Shown here one piece after another: positions 52,185-60,307 of a stretch of DNA of 64,000 nucleotides. The position numbers were made by a program, and so were the translations under genes. The DNA lies in assembly GCF_008580665.1 (NCBI RefSeq), contig NZ_BKDJ01000001.1, forward strand, positions 434,001-498,000, given 5' to 3'. The notes under the pieces are model-generated. The model was not told where the DNA came from. It did not search any database and saw nothing but the letters and a program-made list of their open reading frames with translations. This stretch comes from Zafaria cholistanensis. Its GTDB lineage: Bacteria > Actinomycetota > Actinomycetes > Actinomycetales > Micrococcaceae. The first letter of the stretch is position 1, and every line of letters begins with the position of its first letter.

Positions 52185-52511
52185 ATGAGTGCCGAAGACC
52201 TCGAAAACTACGAGACCGACATGGAACTGCAGCTTTACCGCGAATACAAGGACGTGGTGAACCTGTTCAGCTACGTGGTCGAAACGGAGCGGCGCTTCTA
52301 CCTCGCTAACCACGTCGACCTCAAGGCGCGTTCCGCGGACGGTGAGGTTTACTTTGACGTCACGCTGCAGGACGCCTGGGTGTGGGACGTGTACCGCACC
52401 GCGCGGTTTGTCAAGAATGTCCGGATCATCACCTTCAAGGACGTCAACATCGAGGAACTGAGCAAAAGCGAAGACCTCACCATCCCCAAGGATGCGGGAA
52501 TGGGCCACTAG
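52185..52511 (+). CDS. DUF2469 family protein
   Basis: 108 residues, the normal length. MSAEDLENYETDMELQLYREYKDVV is the invariant N-terminus of this actinobacteria-specific family, always found between rnhB and yraN. Acidic, soluble, role unknown. ATG 52185 has AGGAGG upstream. A 13-bp stem after it probably terminates the transcript. Confidence 0.94.
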   Translation: MSAEDLENYETDMELQLYREYKDVVNLFSYVVETERRFYLANHVDLKARSADGEVYFDVTLQDAWVWDVYRTARFVKNVRIITFKDVNIEELSKSEDLTIPKDAGMGH

Positions 52512-52581
52512 CTCCCCGGCCGGCCCGGCAGGACCTGCCGCGCCGGCCCTCCACAGCCGCACCCGCGCGGGCGGGCATCCA

Positions 52582-52613
52582 CAACGGCCCCGGGCATCGC
52601 CCCGGGGCCGTTG
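52582..52613 (+). terminator. Stem-loop terminator after the DUF2469 gene
   Basis: Perfect 13-bp inverted repeat (CAACGGCCCCGGG with its complement), 6-nt loop, no T-run. Confidence 0.65.
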
Positions 52614-52647
52614 GCATGGGACGACGCTGGTGGCGGAGGTGCAGGCA

Positions 52648-53007
52648 ATGGGAGCAAACCAAGCATTGGGGGCGGCGGGGGAGGACCTCGCCGCCGCCTT
52701 CCTGGAACAGCACGGCATGGCCGTGCTGGAGCGGAACTGGCGCTGCGCGCGCGGGGAACTGGACATCGTCGCCGAGGACGCGGGGCAGGTCGTGGGCGTG
52801 GAGGTGAAGACCCGGGCAGGGCTGGGGTACGGGCACCCCGCCGAGGCTGTGGGCCCCCGGAAGCTGGTCCGGCTGTGTGTGCTCACCCGGATCTGGTGCC
52901 GGGAAAAGGGGCGGGACGGGGAGCGGGCGCGGATCGATGTGGTGGCCATCGTGCTCCCACCCCGCGGGCGTCCGCTGATCGAGCACTATCGGGCGGTGCA
53001 GCCATGA
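52648..53007 (+). CDS. YraN family (UPF0102) nuclease-like protein
   Basis: 119 residues. Holliday-junction-resolvase-like fold: GAAGEDLAAAFLEQHGMAVLERNWRCARGELDIVAED, with the E..D..EVK set completed by VVGVEVKTR, so the metal-binding residues are kept. Function not established. ATG 52648 has GGAGG (52635-52639); GTG 52630 is an alternative. ATGA overlap with the next gene. Confidence 0.9.
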   Translation: MGANQALGAAGEDLAAAFLEQHGMAVLERNWRCARGELDIVAEDAGQVVGVEVKTRAGLGYGHPAEAVGPRKLVRLCVLTRIWCREKGRDGERARIDVVAIVLPPRGRPLIEHYRAVQP

Positions 53008-54629
53008 GCCTCGGCCGGGCCGCCGCGGTGGCCCTGGTGGGCCTGAACGGGCACCTGGTGGAGGTGGAGGCGGATCTGGGGGGCGGCCTGCCCGGCTTCG
53101 TCCTGCTGGGCCTGCCGGATGCGTCCCTGGCCGAATCGCGGGACCGGATCCGGGCCGCCGCCCGCAACTCGGGCATGCCCCTGAGCGCGCGGCGGATCAC
53201 GGTGAACCTGGTGCCGGCCTCCCTGCCCAAACGGGGCTCGGCGTTCGACCTGGCCATCGTCGTGGCCTCCCTGGCCGCCGCCGGGGACATCGCCGCCCCG
53301 CCCGGCGTGGTCTACCTCGCCGAACTCGGACTGGACGGGTACCTGCGCCCGGTCGCCGGCATCCTGCCCGCCGTCATGGCCGCAGTGGCCTCGGGCCGGC
53401 CGCGGGTGGTGGTCGCCGAGGGAAACGCGGCGGAGGCGCGGCTGGTGCCGGGGGCCAAAGTCACCGCCTTCGGCCACCTGGCCGACGTCCTGGCCGAGTT
53501 CGGGGCGGACCCGGCGAAGCTGGAGCGCCCCGCCCCCGCCCCGGCCTGGGCAGAACGCTCCGACGACGGGAACCTGCGGAACCGCGCATCGGCCGGAACG
53601 CCGGACAAGGCGCCCCGGGCGCCCGGGGCGCCCCGGGCGCCCGGGGCGCCCGGAGCCGCCGGCGCCCCCGACCTGGCGGACATCGCCGGGCAGGAGCAGG
53701 CCCGCTACGCCTTGGAGGTTGCCGCCGCGGGCGGACACCACCTGCTGATGGTCGGCCCGCCCGGGGCCGGCAAGACGATGCTCGCCGAAAGGCTGCCGGG
53801 ACTGCTGCCGGACCTCACCGACCGGGAGGCTATGGAGACGACGGCGATACATTCCCTGGCCGGCGGAGGAGGCCCGGTGGACCGGCTGATTCGCCGCCCG
53901 CCCTTCGAAAACCCGCACCACAGCGCGAGCACCCCGGCCCTGATTGGCGGAGGCTCAGGGCTTCCCCGCCCCGGCGCCGCCTCCCGGGCCCACCGTGGCG
54001 TCCTGTTCCTGGACGAGGCACCGGAGTTCTCCGCCAAGGCGCTGGACAGCCTGCGCCAGCCGCTGGAGTCCGGGCAACTGACCCTCCACCGCGCCGCAGG
54101 GGCTGCAACGTATCCCGCGCGGTTCCAGCTGGTGCTGGCCGCCAACCCCTGCCCCTGCGGGCTCTCCTCCGGCAAGGGCAGGGACTGCCGGTGCTCCCCG
54201 ATGCAGCGGATCCGCTACTTCCAGCGGCTCTCGGGCCCCCTGCTGGACCGCATAGACCTCCAGATCACCGTCGCACGCGTGACCGCCGGCCACCTGCGCT
54301 CCGCCTCGCCCGGGGAGGGCAGCGCCGCGGTGGCCCGGCGGGTGGCCACGGCCCGGCAGCAGCAGGTGGAGCGGCTCGCCGCCGTGGGGCTGGCGCGCAA
54401 CGCCGAACTGGGCGGCTCCCTCCTGCGCGGGCCGCTGCGGCTGCCCGCGGACGCGACCGCGTCCCTGGACCGGGCGATGGACCACGGGACACTCACGGCC
54501 CGCGGCTATGACCGGGTCCTGCGCATCGCCTGGACCGTCAGCGACCTGGCCGGACGAAGCCGTCCGCAGGCCGCGGACGTGGACGTGGCGTTCCAGCTGC
54601 GCCACCCGGCCCAGGGGGAGGCGGCATGA
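53004..54629 (+). CDS. comM: ComM / YifB family AAA+ ATPase
   Basis: 541 residues. ComM is a hexameric helicase that aids branch migration during natural transformation. N-terminal LonC-like domain (~1-170; LPGFVLLGLPDASLAESRDRIRAA, ITVNLVPASLPKRGSAFDLAIV), a repetitive Ala/Pro/Gly linker (18-bp DNA repeat at 53610-53645), then the Mg-chelatase ATPase with Walker A GPPGAGKT, GVLFLDEAPEF (Walker B), NPCPCG and the Cys-rich GKGRDCRCSPMQRIRY, and SGPLLDRIDLQI. Overlaps yraN and dprA by ATGA at both ends. Confidence 0.94.
   Translation: MSLGRAAAVALVGLNGHLVEVEADLGGGLPGFVLLGLPDASLAESRDRIRAAARNSGMPLSARRITVNLVPASLPKRGSAFDLAIVVASLAAAGDIAAPPGVVYLAELGLDGYLRPVAGILPAVMAAVASGRPRVVVAEGNAAEARLVPGAKVTAFGHLADVLAEFGADPAKLERPAPAPAWAERSDDGNLRNRASAGTPDKAPRAPGAPRAPGAPGAAGAPDLADIAGQEQARYALEVAAAGGHHLLMVGPPGAGKTMLAERLPGLLPDLTDREAMETTAIHSLAGGGGPVDRLIRRPPFENPHHSASTPALIGGGSGLPRPGAASRAHRGVLFLDEAPEFSAKALDSLRQPLESGQLTLHRAAGAATYPARFQLVLAANPCPCGLSSGKGRDCRCSPMQRIRYFQRLSGPLLDRIDLQITVARVTAGHLRSASPGEGSAAVARRVATARQQQVERLAAVGLARNAELGGSLLRGPLRLPADATASLDRAMDHGTLTARGYDRVLRIAWTVSDLAGRSRPQAADVDVAFQLRHPAQGEAA
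53610..53645 (+). repeat. 18-bp tandem repeat in the ComM linker
   Basis: Two perfect copies of GCGCCCCGGGCGCCCGGG plus a partial third; encodes APRAPGAPRAPGAPGA between the Lon-like and ATPase domains. Confidence 0.85.
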
Positions 54630-56029
54630 ACGTCCCCGATGCCGTCCGGGTGGCCCGCGCCGGCCTGGCCCGGCTGATGGAGCCCTCAGACCTGACCGGA
54701 CTCGCCCTCGTGGCGGTGGCGGGCCCCGAGGAGGCCTTCCGCCTCATTGGCGCCCGCGACGGAAAGGCCCCCGCGCGGGAACAGCAGGCCGTGGCCGAAC
54801 TGCTGGAAGGGTTCACCGCGACGCGCGCCGAGCACCGGTTGGGTGCCGGACTGGAGCGCTGGCGCCCGCGGCTGCCCGACGCCGCCCCGGAACGCGACCT
54901 GGACACCATGCGCCGCCTCGGCGGCGGACTTCTGGTGCCGGAGGACCCCGGCTGGCCGGACCAGTTCGACGCGCTGGGCCTGGCCGCGCCGCTGTGCCTG
55001 TGGTGGCGGGGCACAGTGGAGGCTCCGGCGCTGCCGCCGGTGGGAGATCTGGTGGCCGTGGTGGGCAGCCGCGACGCGACCGCCTACGGCCGGCAGGTGA
55101 CCGCCGAGCTGGCCTCGGCCCTGGTGCGGGAGGCGGTGACGGTCGTCTCCGGGGGCGCCTACGGCATCGATGCCAGGGCCCATGAGGCCGCGCTTGCCGC
55201 GGGCCAGTGCGCGGGCCAGTGCGCAGGCCATAGCGCAAGCGCGGCGGCTGCGCGGCCCGTGCCGCCAGGGGGTCTTCCGCCGACGGTGGCAGTGATGGCC
55301 GGAGGGCTGGACCGGTTCTACCCCGCGGGCAACGAGGACCTGCTGCGCCGCGTCGCCGCGGCAGGGGTGCTGCTGGCCGAGGTGTCCCCCGGCACGGCAC
55401 CCACGCGGTGGCGCTTCCTCCAGCGCAACCGGCTGATCGCGGCCCTTTGCGCCGCCACCGTGGTGGTGGAGGCCCGGTGGCGTTCGGGGGCGCTCACGAC
55501 CGCCCACCGGGCCGCGGAGATGGGGCGGGAGGTGGGGGCCGTGCCCGGCTCGGTGTACTCGGCCAATTCCGCGGGATGCCACCGGCTGCTCAGGGAAGGG
55601 GCTGCCCTGGCCGTGACCGACGCCGCCGAGGTTCTGGAGTTGTTGGGCAGGCGCCAAAGGCCCCCGTTCCCGCGCTCCGACGTCGGCTCCGGCAGGGAAG
55701 GGGAGGCGGGCCCCCGCGCCGCAGGCGGCCCGGCCACGCCAGAGACCCCGGCGGCCCCGGCCGGCCGGGGGGTGCCGGAGGACCGCGCGGGCCAGGGCAG
55801 CGGGGAGGCCGCACGCAGCCGGGAGGCTGCCCGGCCCCACGACGGGCTCGACATCCAGGACCTTCTCCTGCTGGATGCGCTGCCGGTACGTGCCACGAGC
55901 ACCCCGGACAAGCTGGGGGTGGTCGCGGGGTTGGGCATCGGGGCCGTGCTCGGCGGGCTTTCCCGCCTCCAGGCACGCGGACTGGCCCGGCGGCTCGGCG
56001 ACGGATGGCAGCGTGCCCGCCCCGACTGA
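54626..56029 (+). CDS. dprA: DNA-processing protein DprA
   Basis: 467 residues. DprA binds incoming single-stranded DNA and loads RecA. The Rossmann-like core has VGSRDATAYGRQV, SGGAYGIDARAHEAAL, MAGGLDRFYPAGNEDLL and ARWRSGALTTAHRA. Between the second and third motifs is an insert with AGQCAGQCAGHS, coded by a 12-bp repeat (55199-55234). A Gly/Ala-rich linker leads to a C-terminal winged-helix-like domain (LLLDALPVRATSTPDKLGVVAGL). ATG overlaps the comM stop. Confidence 0.94.
   Translation: MNVPDAVRVARAGLARLMEPSDLTGLALVAVAGPEEAFRLIGARDGKAPAREQQAVAELLEGFTATRAEHRLGAGLERWRPRLPDAAPERDLDTMRRLGGGLLVPEDPGWPDQFDALGLAAPLCLWWRGTVEAPALPPVGDLVAVVGSRDATAYGRQVTAELASALVREAVTVVSGGAYGIDARAHEAALAAGQCAGQCAGHSASAAAARPVPPGGLPPTVAVMAGGLDRFYPAGNEDLLRRVAAAGVLLAEVSPGTAPTRWRFLQRNRLIAALCAATVVVEARWRSGALTTAHRAAEMGREVGAVPGSVYSANSAGCHRLLREGAALAVTDAAEVLELLGRRQRPPFPRSDVGSGREGEAGPRAAGGPATPETPAAPAGRGVPEDRAGQGSGEAARSREAARPHDGLDIQDLLLLDALPVRATSTPDKLGVVAGLGIGAVLGGLSRLQARGLARRLGDGWQRARPD
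55199..55234 (+). repeat. 12-bp tandem repeat in dprA
   Basis: GCGGGCCAGTGC twice and a diverged third copy. Encodes AGQC-AGQC-AGHS. Confidence 0.8.
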
Positions 56030-56146
56030 GTCCGCCCCCTCACGGAGGGACCGGAATCTGCCCCGGAGGCCGTGCTGCCCCCCGGAGGCGGCGCCACCCG
56101 GCCCGGTGGTGGGATCGCCGGGCGGGGGGCACCGCATGGCCTGCGC

Positions 56147-56207
56147 CGGCACAGTTCTGCCGGCGCAGTTCTACCGGCGCAGTTCTACCGGCGCAGCTTT
56201 ATCGGCG
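56147..56207 (+). repeat. 14-bp tandem repeat, 4 copies, between dprA and the recombinase gene
   Basis: CGGCGCAGTTCTAC at 56161-56174 and 56175-56188, flanked by diverged copies at 56147-56160 and 56189-56202, and a final CGGCG. It lies in the 220-bp gap before the recombinase gene. The unit is not a multiple of three, consistent with noncoding DNA. Confidence 0.9.
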
Positions 56208-56249
56208 TGTTTGCTTGGTCCGGTGCCGGCGGCGGGGCAAAGTGGAGAA

Positions 56250-57356
56250 ATGTCCGACCCCGCCGCATCGCGCTCCCGATCCTCCCGTTTTGGCGCCCTC
56301 CAGGAGGGTGGGGGAAAGGCCGGGGCCGCCGCGCCGCTTCCAGTGGAGTTCGCGGCCGCGCTTGAGGGATTTTCGCGCCACCTGGAGTTCGAGAAGGCCC
56401 GCAGCGCCCACACCGTACGTGCCTATACCGGCGACGCCGCCTCCCTGCTGGCCTACTGCGCGGGCCACGGCGCCACCCGGCTCGCCGACATCGACCTGTC
56501 CCTGTTGCGGCTGTGGCTCGGGGGCCAACAGGCTGCCGGAAAGTCCCGCTCCACCCTCTCCCGGCACGCGGCCTCAGCCCGGACCTTCCTGGCCTGGGCC
56601 AAGCGCGAGGAACTGGTCCCGCAGGACCCCTCCCTTCGCCTGCAGTCCCCGCGCCCGGAAAAGTCCCTGCCGCACGTGCTGCAGCAGGGCCAGATGCAGC
56701 GGCTGCTCGACGGCGCCTCCGCGGGACGGGACACGGGCCGCGCCACCGGCCCTGCAGCCTCCCGCGGCGGGGGGACCGGCGCTGCGTCCCCCGTCCCTGA
56801 GCCCACCGGCGCGTCCGCCCCAGCCCGTGAGGCCGACCCCCGCGAAGCTGCGCTCGCCGACCGGGACCTTGCCCTGCTGGAGTTGCTGTACGCCTCCGGC
56901 ATCCGGGTGGGGGAACTGGTGGCCCTGGACATTGACGACGTGGACCACGACCGGCGCACGCTGCGGGTGGTGGGCAAGGGCAACAAGGAACGTACCGTTC
57001 CGTTCGGCCAGCCGGCGCTGAACGCCCTCAACGACTGGCTGCGTCGGGGGCGGCCCCTGCTGGCGGCCCGAGGCAGCGGCCCGGCACTGTTCCTCGGGGT
57101 GCGCGGGGGCCGGCTGGGGCAGCGCCAGGCGCGCGAGGTGGTTTCCCGTGCGCTTGAGGGGCTGGGAGACACCGCCGCCCGCGGCCCCCACGCCCTGCGG
57201 CACACAGCCGCGACCCACCTGCTGGACGCGGGCGCGGACCTGCGCGCGGTGCAGGAACTGCTGGGTCACAGTTCCCTGGCGACCACCCAGCTCTACACCC
57301 ACGTGTCGGTCGAGCGCCTGCGGGCCAGCTACCAGCAGGCCCACCCGCGCGCCTGA
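56250..57356 (+). CDS. xerC: Tyrosine recombinase XerC/XerD type
   Basis: 368 residues. Xer recombinases resolve chromosome dimers at dif. N-terminal SAM-like DNA-binding domain (~33-125; FSRHLEFEKARSAHTVRAYTGD) and catalytic domain with Arg219, Lys243, His314, Arg317, His340 and Tyr349 (LYTHVSVERL). All six catalytic residues are present. Odd: a ~40-residue Gly/Ala/Pro insert (about 157-200) at the start of the catalytic domain makes it longer than the usual ~300. ATG 56250 follows GGAG. The place after dprA suits XerC of actinobacteria. Confidence 0.93.
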   Translation: MSDPAASRSRSSRFGALQEGGGKAGAAAPLPVEFAAALEGFSRHLEFEKARSAHTVRAYTGDAASLLAYCAGHGATRLADIDLSLLRLWLGGQQAAGKSRSTLSRHAASARTFLAWAKREELVPQDPSLRLQSPRPEKSLPHVLQQGQMQRLLDGASAGRDTGRATGPAASRGGGTGAASPVPEPTGASAPAREADPREAALADRDLALLELLYASGIRVGELVALDIDDVDHDRRTLRVVGKGNKERTVPFGQPALNALNDWLRRGRPLLAARGSGPALFLGVRGGRLGQRQAREVVSRALEGLGDTAARGPHALRHTAATHLLDAGADLRAVQELLGHSSLATTQLYTHVSVERLRASYQQAHPRA

Positions 57357-57727
57357 ATCCACCCGTTCCGGCCCCTCCGGATCCCGTCCCGGGACCCGCA
57401 CCCGCGGCCGGGGGTCCGCCGGGGCCGTGGCCTTCGCCGCGCCTCTCCCTGCCGGCGTGAGCGCCCGGAGCGGGCGTGCTTTTCCGGCTCACGCAATTGA
57501 TGGACCCAACTTGGGGAGCAGGAAGGGCCGGACCGGCGTGTGGAATGTGGCACGTTCGGTCACCGTCGCCGGAAGTTTGAAGCCTGACATGGAACAACAG
57601 AGAGCGTCACAATATTTACAGCTGGCGGGGGATGCTCTCTTCGGGCAGAATGAATTCCGTCGGACAGTCGGAAACCCGGGTGGCTGTGGTCGTTGGGGAA
57701 GACGTACCAAAGCAACTGGAGGATGGC
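57357..57727. other. 371-bp gap between the recombinase and DUF3145 genes
   Basis: The first part is very C-rich with only short palindromes (such as GTCCCGGGAC) and no clear terminator. The second part (from about 57560) is AT-richer than its surroundings, with CAATATT at 57610-57616 as a weak promoter candidate. An in-frame extension of the DUF3145 gene reaches 57632, but without family support. No gene or RNA was recognised. Confidence 0.6.
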
Positions 57728-58231
57728 ATGTCTGAGGCAATGACCAGGGGCGTACTTTTTGTGCATTCGGCCCCTACTGCGTTGTGCCCCCATATCGAGT
57801 GGGCCATCGGGTCCGTCGTCGACCAGCGGACGGACCTGAAGTGGACGCTCCAACCTGCCGCGCCCGGAATGTACCGGGCGGAGATCGGGTGGGCCGGCGC
57901 GCCGGGCACCGGCGCCAAACTGGCCTCGGCGCTGCGGGGCTGGGCGCACCTGCGCTATGAGGTTACCGAGGAGGCCAGCCGGGGCGTGGACGGCAGCCGC
58001 TGGTCGCATACTCCCGAGCTGGGCATTTTCCATGCGACCACGGACAGCGCCGGGAACATCGTCGTGACCGAGGACCGCATCCGCTACGCCTACGAGCAGG
58101 GCGCCGGGAACCCGGCCGTGCTCTACCACGAACTGTCGCTGGCGCTGGGGGAGGCGTGGGACGAGGAACTCGAGCCGTTCCGCTACGCCGCCGACGGGGC
58201 ACCGGTCCGCTGGCTGCACCAGGTTGGATAG
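57728..58231 (+). CDS. DUF3145 family protein
   Basis: 167 residues. MSEAMTRGVLFVHSAPTALCPHIEWAIGSV is the typical start of this actinobacterial family, which is often coded next to fatty-acid synthesis genes. Trp-rich and acidic, soluble, role unknown. ATG 57728 has GGAGG at 57718-57722. The final codons and stop lie in a 17-bp direct repeat (58218-58251). Confidence 0.9.
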   Translation: MSEAMTRGVLFVHSAPTALCPHIEWAIGSVVDQRTDLKWTLQPAAPGMYRAEIGWAGAPGTGAKLASALRGWAHLRYEVTEEASRGVDGSRWSHTPELGIFHATTDSAGNIVVTEDRIRYAYEQGAGNPAVLYHELSLALGEAWDEELEPFRYAADGAPVRWLHQVG

Positions 58232-58251
58232 ATCACCAGGTTGGATAGATA
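58218..58251 (+). repeat. 17-bp direct repeat across the DUF3145 stop
   Basis: ACCAGGTTGGATAGATC and ACCAGGTTGGATAGATA side by side; the first contains the stop codon. Confidence 0.9.
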
Positions 58252-58328
58252 CAGGGCCGGATAGGTCAAGGGCCCCATAAATACCGGGTCGAACAGACCC
58301 GCCGGGCCGGCGCAGGGCCGTCCCGGCA

Positions 58329-58373
58329 CCGCATCCTCCAGCGCCGCATCCTCCAGCGCCGCATCCTCCAGTC
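58329..58373. repeat. 15-bp tandem repeat, 3 copies
   Basis: CCGCATCCTCCAGCG at 58329-58343 and 58344-58358; a third copy with two changes at 58359-58373. Intergenic. Confidence 0.9.
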
Positions 58374-58513
58374 ACAGGGCCGCCCACTTTGCCCGGGGGC
58401 CCCGGGCCCGGACCCCGTCCTCCAGCGGGGCCACCGGCCCGGGGAACACCGGTGCGGGGAACACCGGTGCCGCGGGGAACGCCACCGCGGGACCGTGCGG
58501 CCTTAAGCGCCAA

Positions 58514-58558
58514 ACGGCCGTTGCGGCGCCCCCGGGCCGGGGGTGCCGCAACGGCCGT
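58514..58558. terminator. Terminator of the fab operon
   Basis: Perfect 14-bp stem (ACGGCCGTTGCGGC with its complement at 58545-58558) enclosing a further GC-rich inner stem, 25 nt after the fabF stop; the minus strand continues with TTT. Confidence 0.75.
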
Positions 58559-58582
58559 AAAGGTCCTGTGTGCCTGCCGCGG

Positions 58583-59821
58583 CTAGATGCTGCGGACTGC
58601 GACGACGGCGTTGTGGCCGCCGAAGCCGAAGGAGTTGTTCAGCGCCACGATCGGGCCCTGGGGGAGATCGCGCGGGGAGCCGGTGACAACGTCCAGCGGG
58701 ATGTCCGGGTCCTGGTTCTCCAGGTTGATGGTGACGGGGGCGCGGCGCTCGTATACAGCCATCACGGTCAGCACCGACTCCACGGCGCCGGAGGCACCCA
58801 GGAGGTGGCCCATCTGGGACTTGGTGGCGGAGACCGCGAGGTTGTCCACGTGCTTGCCGAAGGCGGCGCGCAGGGCGGTGTACTCGGGCTTGTCGCCCAC
58901 CGGGGTGGAGGTGGCGTGGGCGTTGATGTGGACGACGTCCTCCGGCTGGATGCGCCCGTCGAACATGGCCCCCTTCAGCGCGCGGGTGGCGCCCAGGCCC
59001 TCCGGGTCCGGGGCGGTGATGTGGTAGGCGTCCGCGGTGACGGAGGTGCCGGCCAGCTCGGCGTAGATGCGCGCCCCACGGGCCAGCGCGTGCTCTTCGG
59101 CCTCAAGCACCAGGGCCCCGGCGCCTTCACCCATGACGAAGCCGTCGCGGGCGGTGTCGTAGGGGCGGGAAGCGCGCTCGGGCTCGTCGTTGCGGCGGGA
59201 GAGGGCCTGCATGGCGGCGAACGCGGCGATCGGCATGGGGTGGATGGCGGCTTCGGCGCCACCGCACATCACCACATCGGCCTTGCCGCTGCGGATCAGC
59301 TCCAGGCCCACGTTGAGGGCCTCGGTGCCGGAGGCGCAGGCGGACACGGGGGTGTGGGCGCCGGCGCGGGCACCCAGGTCCATGCTGACCGCGGCGGCCG
59401 GGCCGTTGGGCATGAGCATCGGCACGGTCATCGGCAGGACGCGGCGCGGGCCCTTCTCCCGGAGGGTGTCCCAGGCGTCCAGCAGCGTCCAGACACCGCC
59501 GATGCCGGTCGCGAAGGCCACAGCGAGGCGGTCGTGGTCCATCTCCTCGATGCCGGAGTCCTTCCAGGCCTCGCGCGAGGCGACCACGGCGAACTGGGTG
59601 GAGGGGTCCATGCGCTTCATCTCGACGCGGGAGAGGACCTCGGAGGCCGGGGTGGAGGCCTGGGCGGCGAAGGTGACGGGCAGGTTGAACTCCTCCACCC
59701 AGTCTTCGGTCAGCGTGCGGGCGCCGGAAACGCCCTTGAGCGCATTGCCCCACAGCGTGGGCACGTCCCCGCCGATCGGCGTGGTGGCGCCAAGGCCGGT
59801 GATTACAACTTTGCGGGCCAT
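58583..59821 (-). CDS. fabF: Beta-ketoacyl-ACP synthase II
   Basis: 412 residues. FabF condenses malonyl-ACP with acyl-ACP in fatty-acid elongation. Catalytic Cys162 in SACASGTEA, His in NAHATSTPVGD and His in KSQMGHLLGASGA are present. Standard length. Last gene of fabD-fabH-acpP-fabF; a 146-bp gap with two stems separates it from acpP. Confidence 0.96.
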   Translation of the reverse strand: MARKVVITGLGATTPIGGDVPTLWGNALKGVSGARTLTEDWVEEFNLPVTFAAQASTPASEVLSRVEMKRMDPSTQFAVVASREAWKDSGIEEMDHDRLAVAFATGIGGVWTLLDAWDTLREKGPRRVLPMTVPMLMPNGPAAAVSMDLGARAGAHTPVSACASGTEALNVGLELIRSGKADVVMCGGAEAAIHPMPIAAFAAMQALSRRNDEPERASRPYDTARDGFVMGEGAGALVLEAEEHALARGARIYAELAGTSVTADAYHITAPDPEGLGATRALKGAMFDGRIQPEDVVHINAHATSTPVGDKPEYTALRAAFGKHVDNLAVSATKSQMGHLLGASGAVESVLTVMAVYERRAPVTINLENQDPDIPLDVVTGSPRDLPQGPIVALNNSFGFGGHNAVVAVRSI

Positions 59822-59842
59822 AGGAAACTCTCTGTGCTGAGT

Positions 59843-59858
59843 CGGAGGAGGTCCTCCG
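59843..59858 (-). promoter_or_regulatory. Stem-loop in the fabF leader
   Basis: CGGAGGA-GG-TCCTCCG, a perfect 7-bp stem 22 nt before the fabF start. A second stem GCGTCC-TTCAC-GGACGC lies at 59932-59948 just after acpP. They may set different mRNA stability for acpP and fabF. Confidence 0.35.
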
Positions 59859-59967
59859 GACGCGTGGGGCGGGTGCGGGCGGGGCGACCCTGCTGCTGCG
59901 GGGCCGCCCCGGTGGATCCAGCGGATCCTGCGCGTCCTTCACGGACGCACGGGCCTGTGGCCGAGGA

Positions 59968-60213
59968 CTAGGCCTGGGCTGCGGCGATGAAGTTGACGGC
60001 GTCGCCGACGGTCTTGAGGTTCTTGATCTCCTCGTCCGGGATCTTGACGTCGAACTTCTCTTCGGCGTTGACGACGATCGTCATCATGGAGATGGAGTCG
60101 ATGTCCAGGTCGTCGGTGAAGGACTTGTCCATCTCGACGGCCTCCGGGGCAAGGCCGGTCTCTTCGTTGACGATCTCGGCCAGGCCGGACAGGATCTCTT
60201 CGTTGCTAGCCAT
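59968..60213 (-). CDS. acpP: Acyl carrier protein
   Basis: 81 residues, acidic. The phosphopantetheine site is Ser40 in DLDIDSISMM; here the usual DSL is DSI. It carries growing acyl chains for FabD/H/F. ATG 60213 has AAAGGAG upstream. A perfect palindrome lies in the gap before it. Confidence 0.96.
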   Translation of the reverse strand: MASNEEILSGLAEIVNEETGLAPEAVEMDKSFTDDLDIDSISMMTIVVNAEEKFDVKIPDEEIKNLKTVGDAVNFIAAAQA

Positions 60214-60260
60214 GGTGGCTCCTTTTCGTTTGGGCCGGGCAGGGCCCGACGTTTTTTCAC

Positions 60261-60274
60261 ACCGCCGCGGCGGT
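60261..60274 (-). promoter_or_regulatory. Palindromic stem between fabH and acpP
   Basis: ACCGCCGCGGCGGT, followed on the minus strand by GTGAAAAAACG. Possible processing or termination site that would let acpP be expressed at a different level from fabH. Confidence 0.35.
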
Positions 60275-60307
60275 CTGGTTTGTGGTGGTGTTTTTCCCCG
60301 TCCAAGC

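Larger units (their letters stand above)
58232..58582. other. 351-bp gap with repeats and a terminator
   Basis: Contains the second half of the stop-codon repeat, a 15-bp tandem repeat (58329-58373), repeated GGGGAACACCGGTGC sequences near 58440-58475 and the fab operon terminator (58514-58558). No ORF with coding character was seen. Confidence 0.7.
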
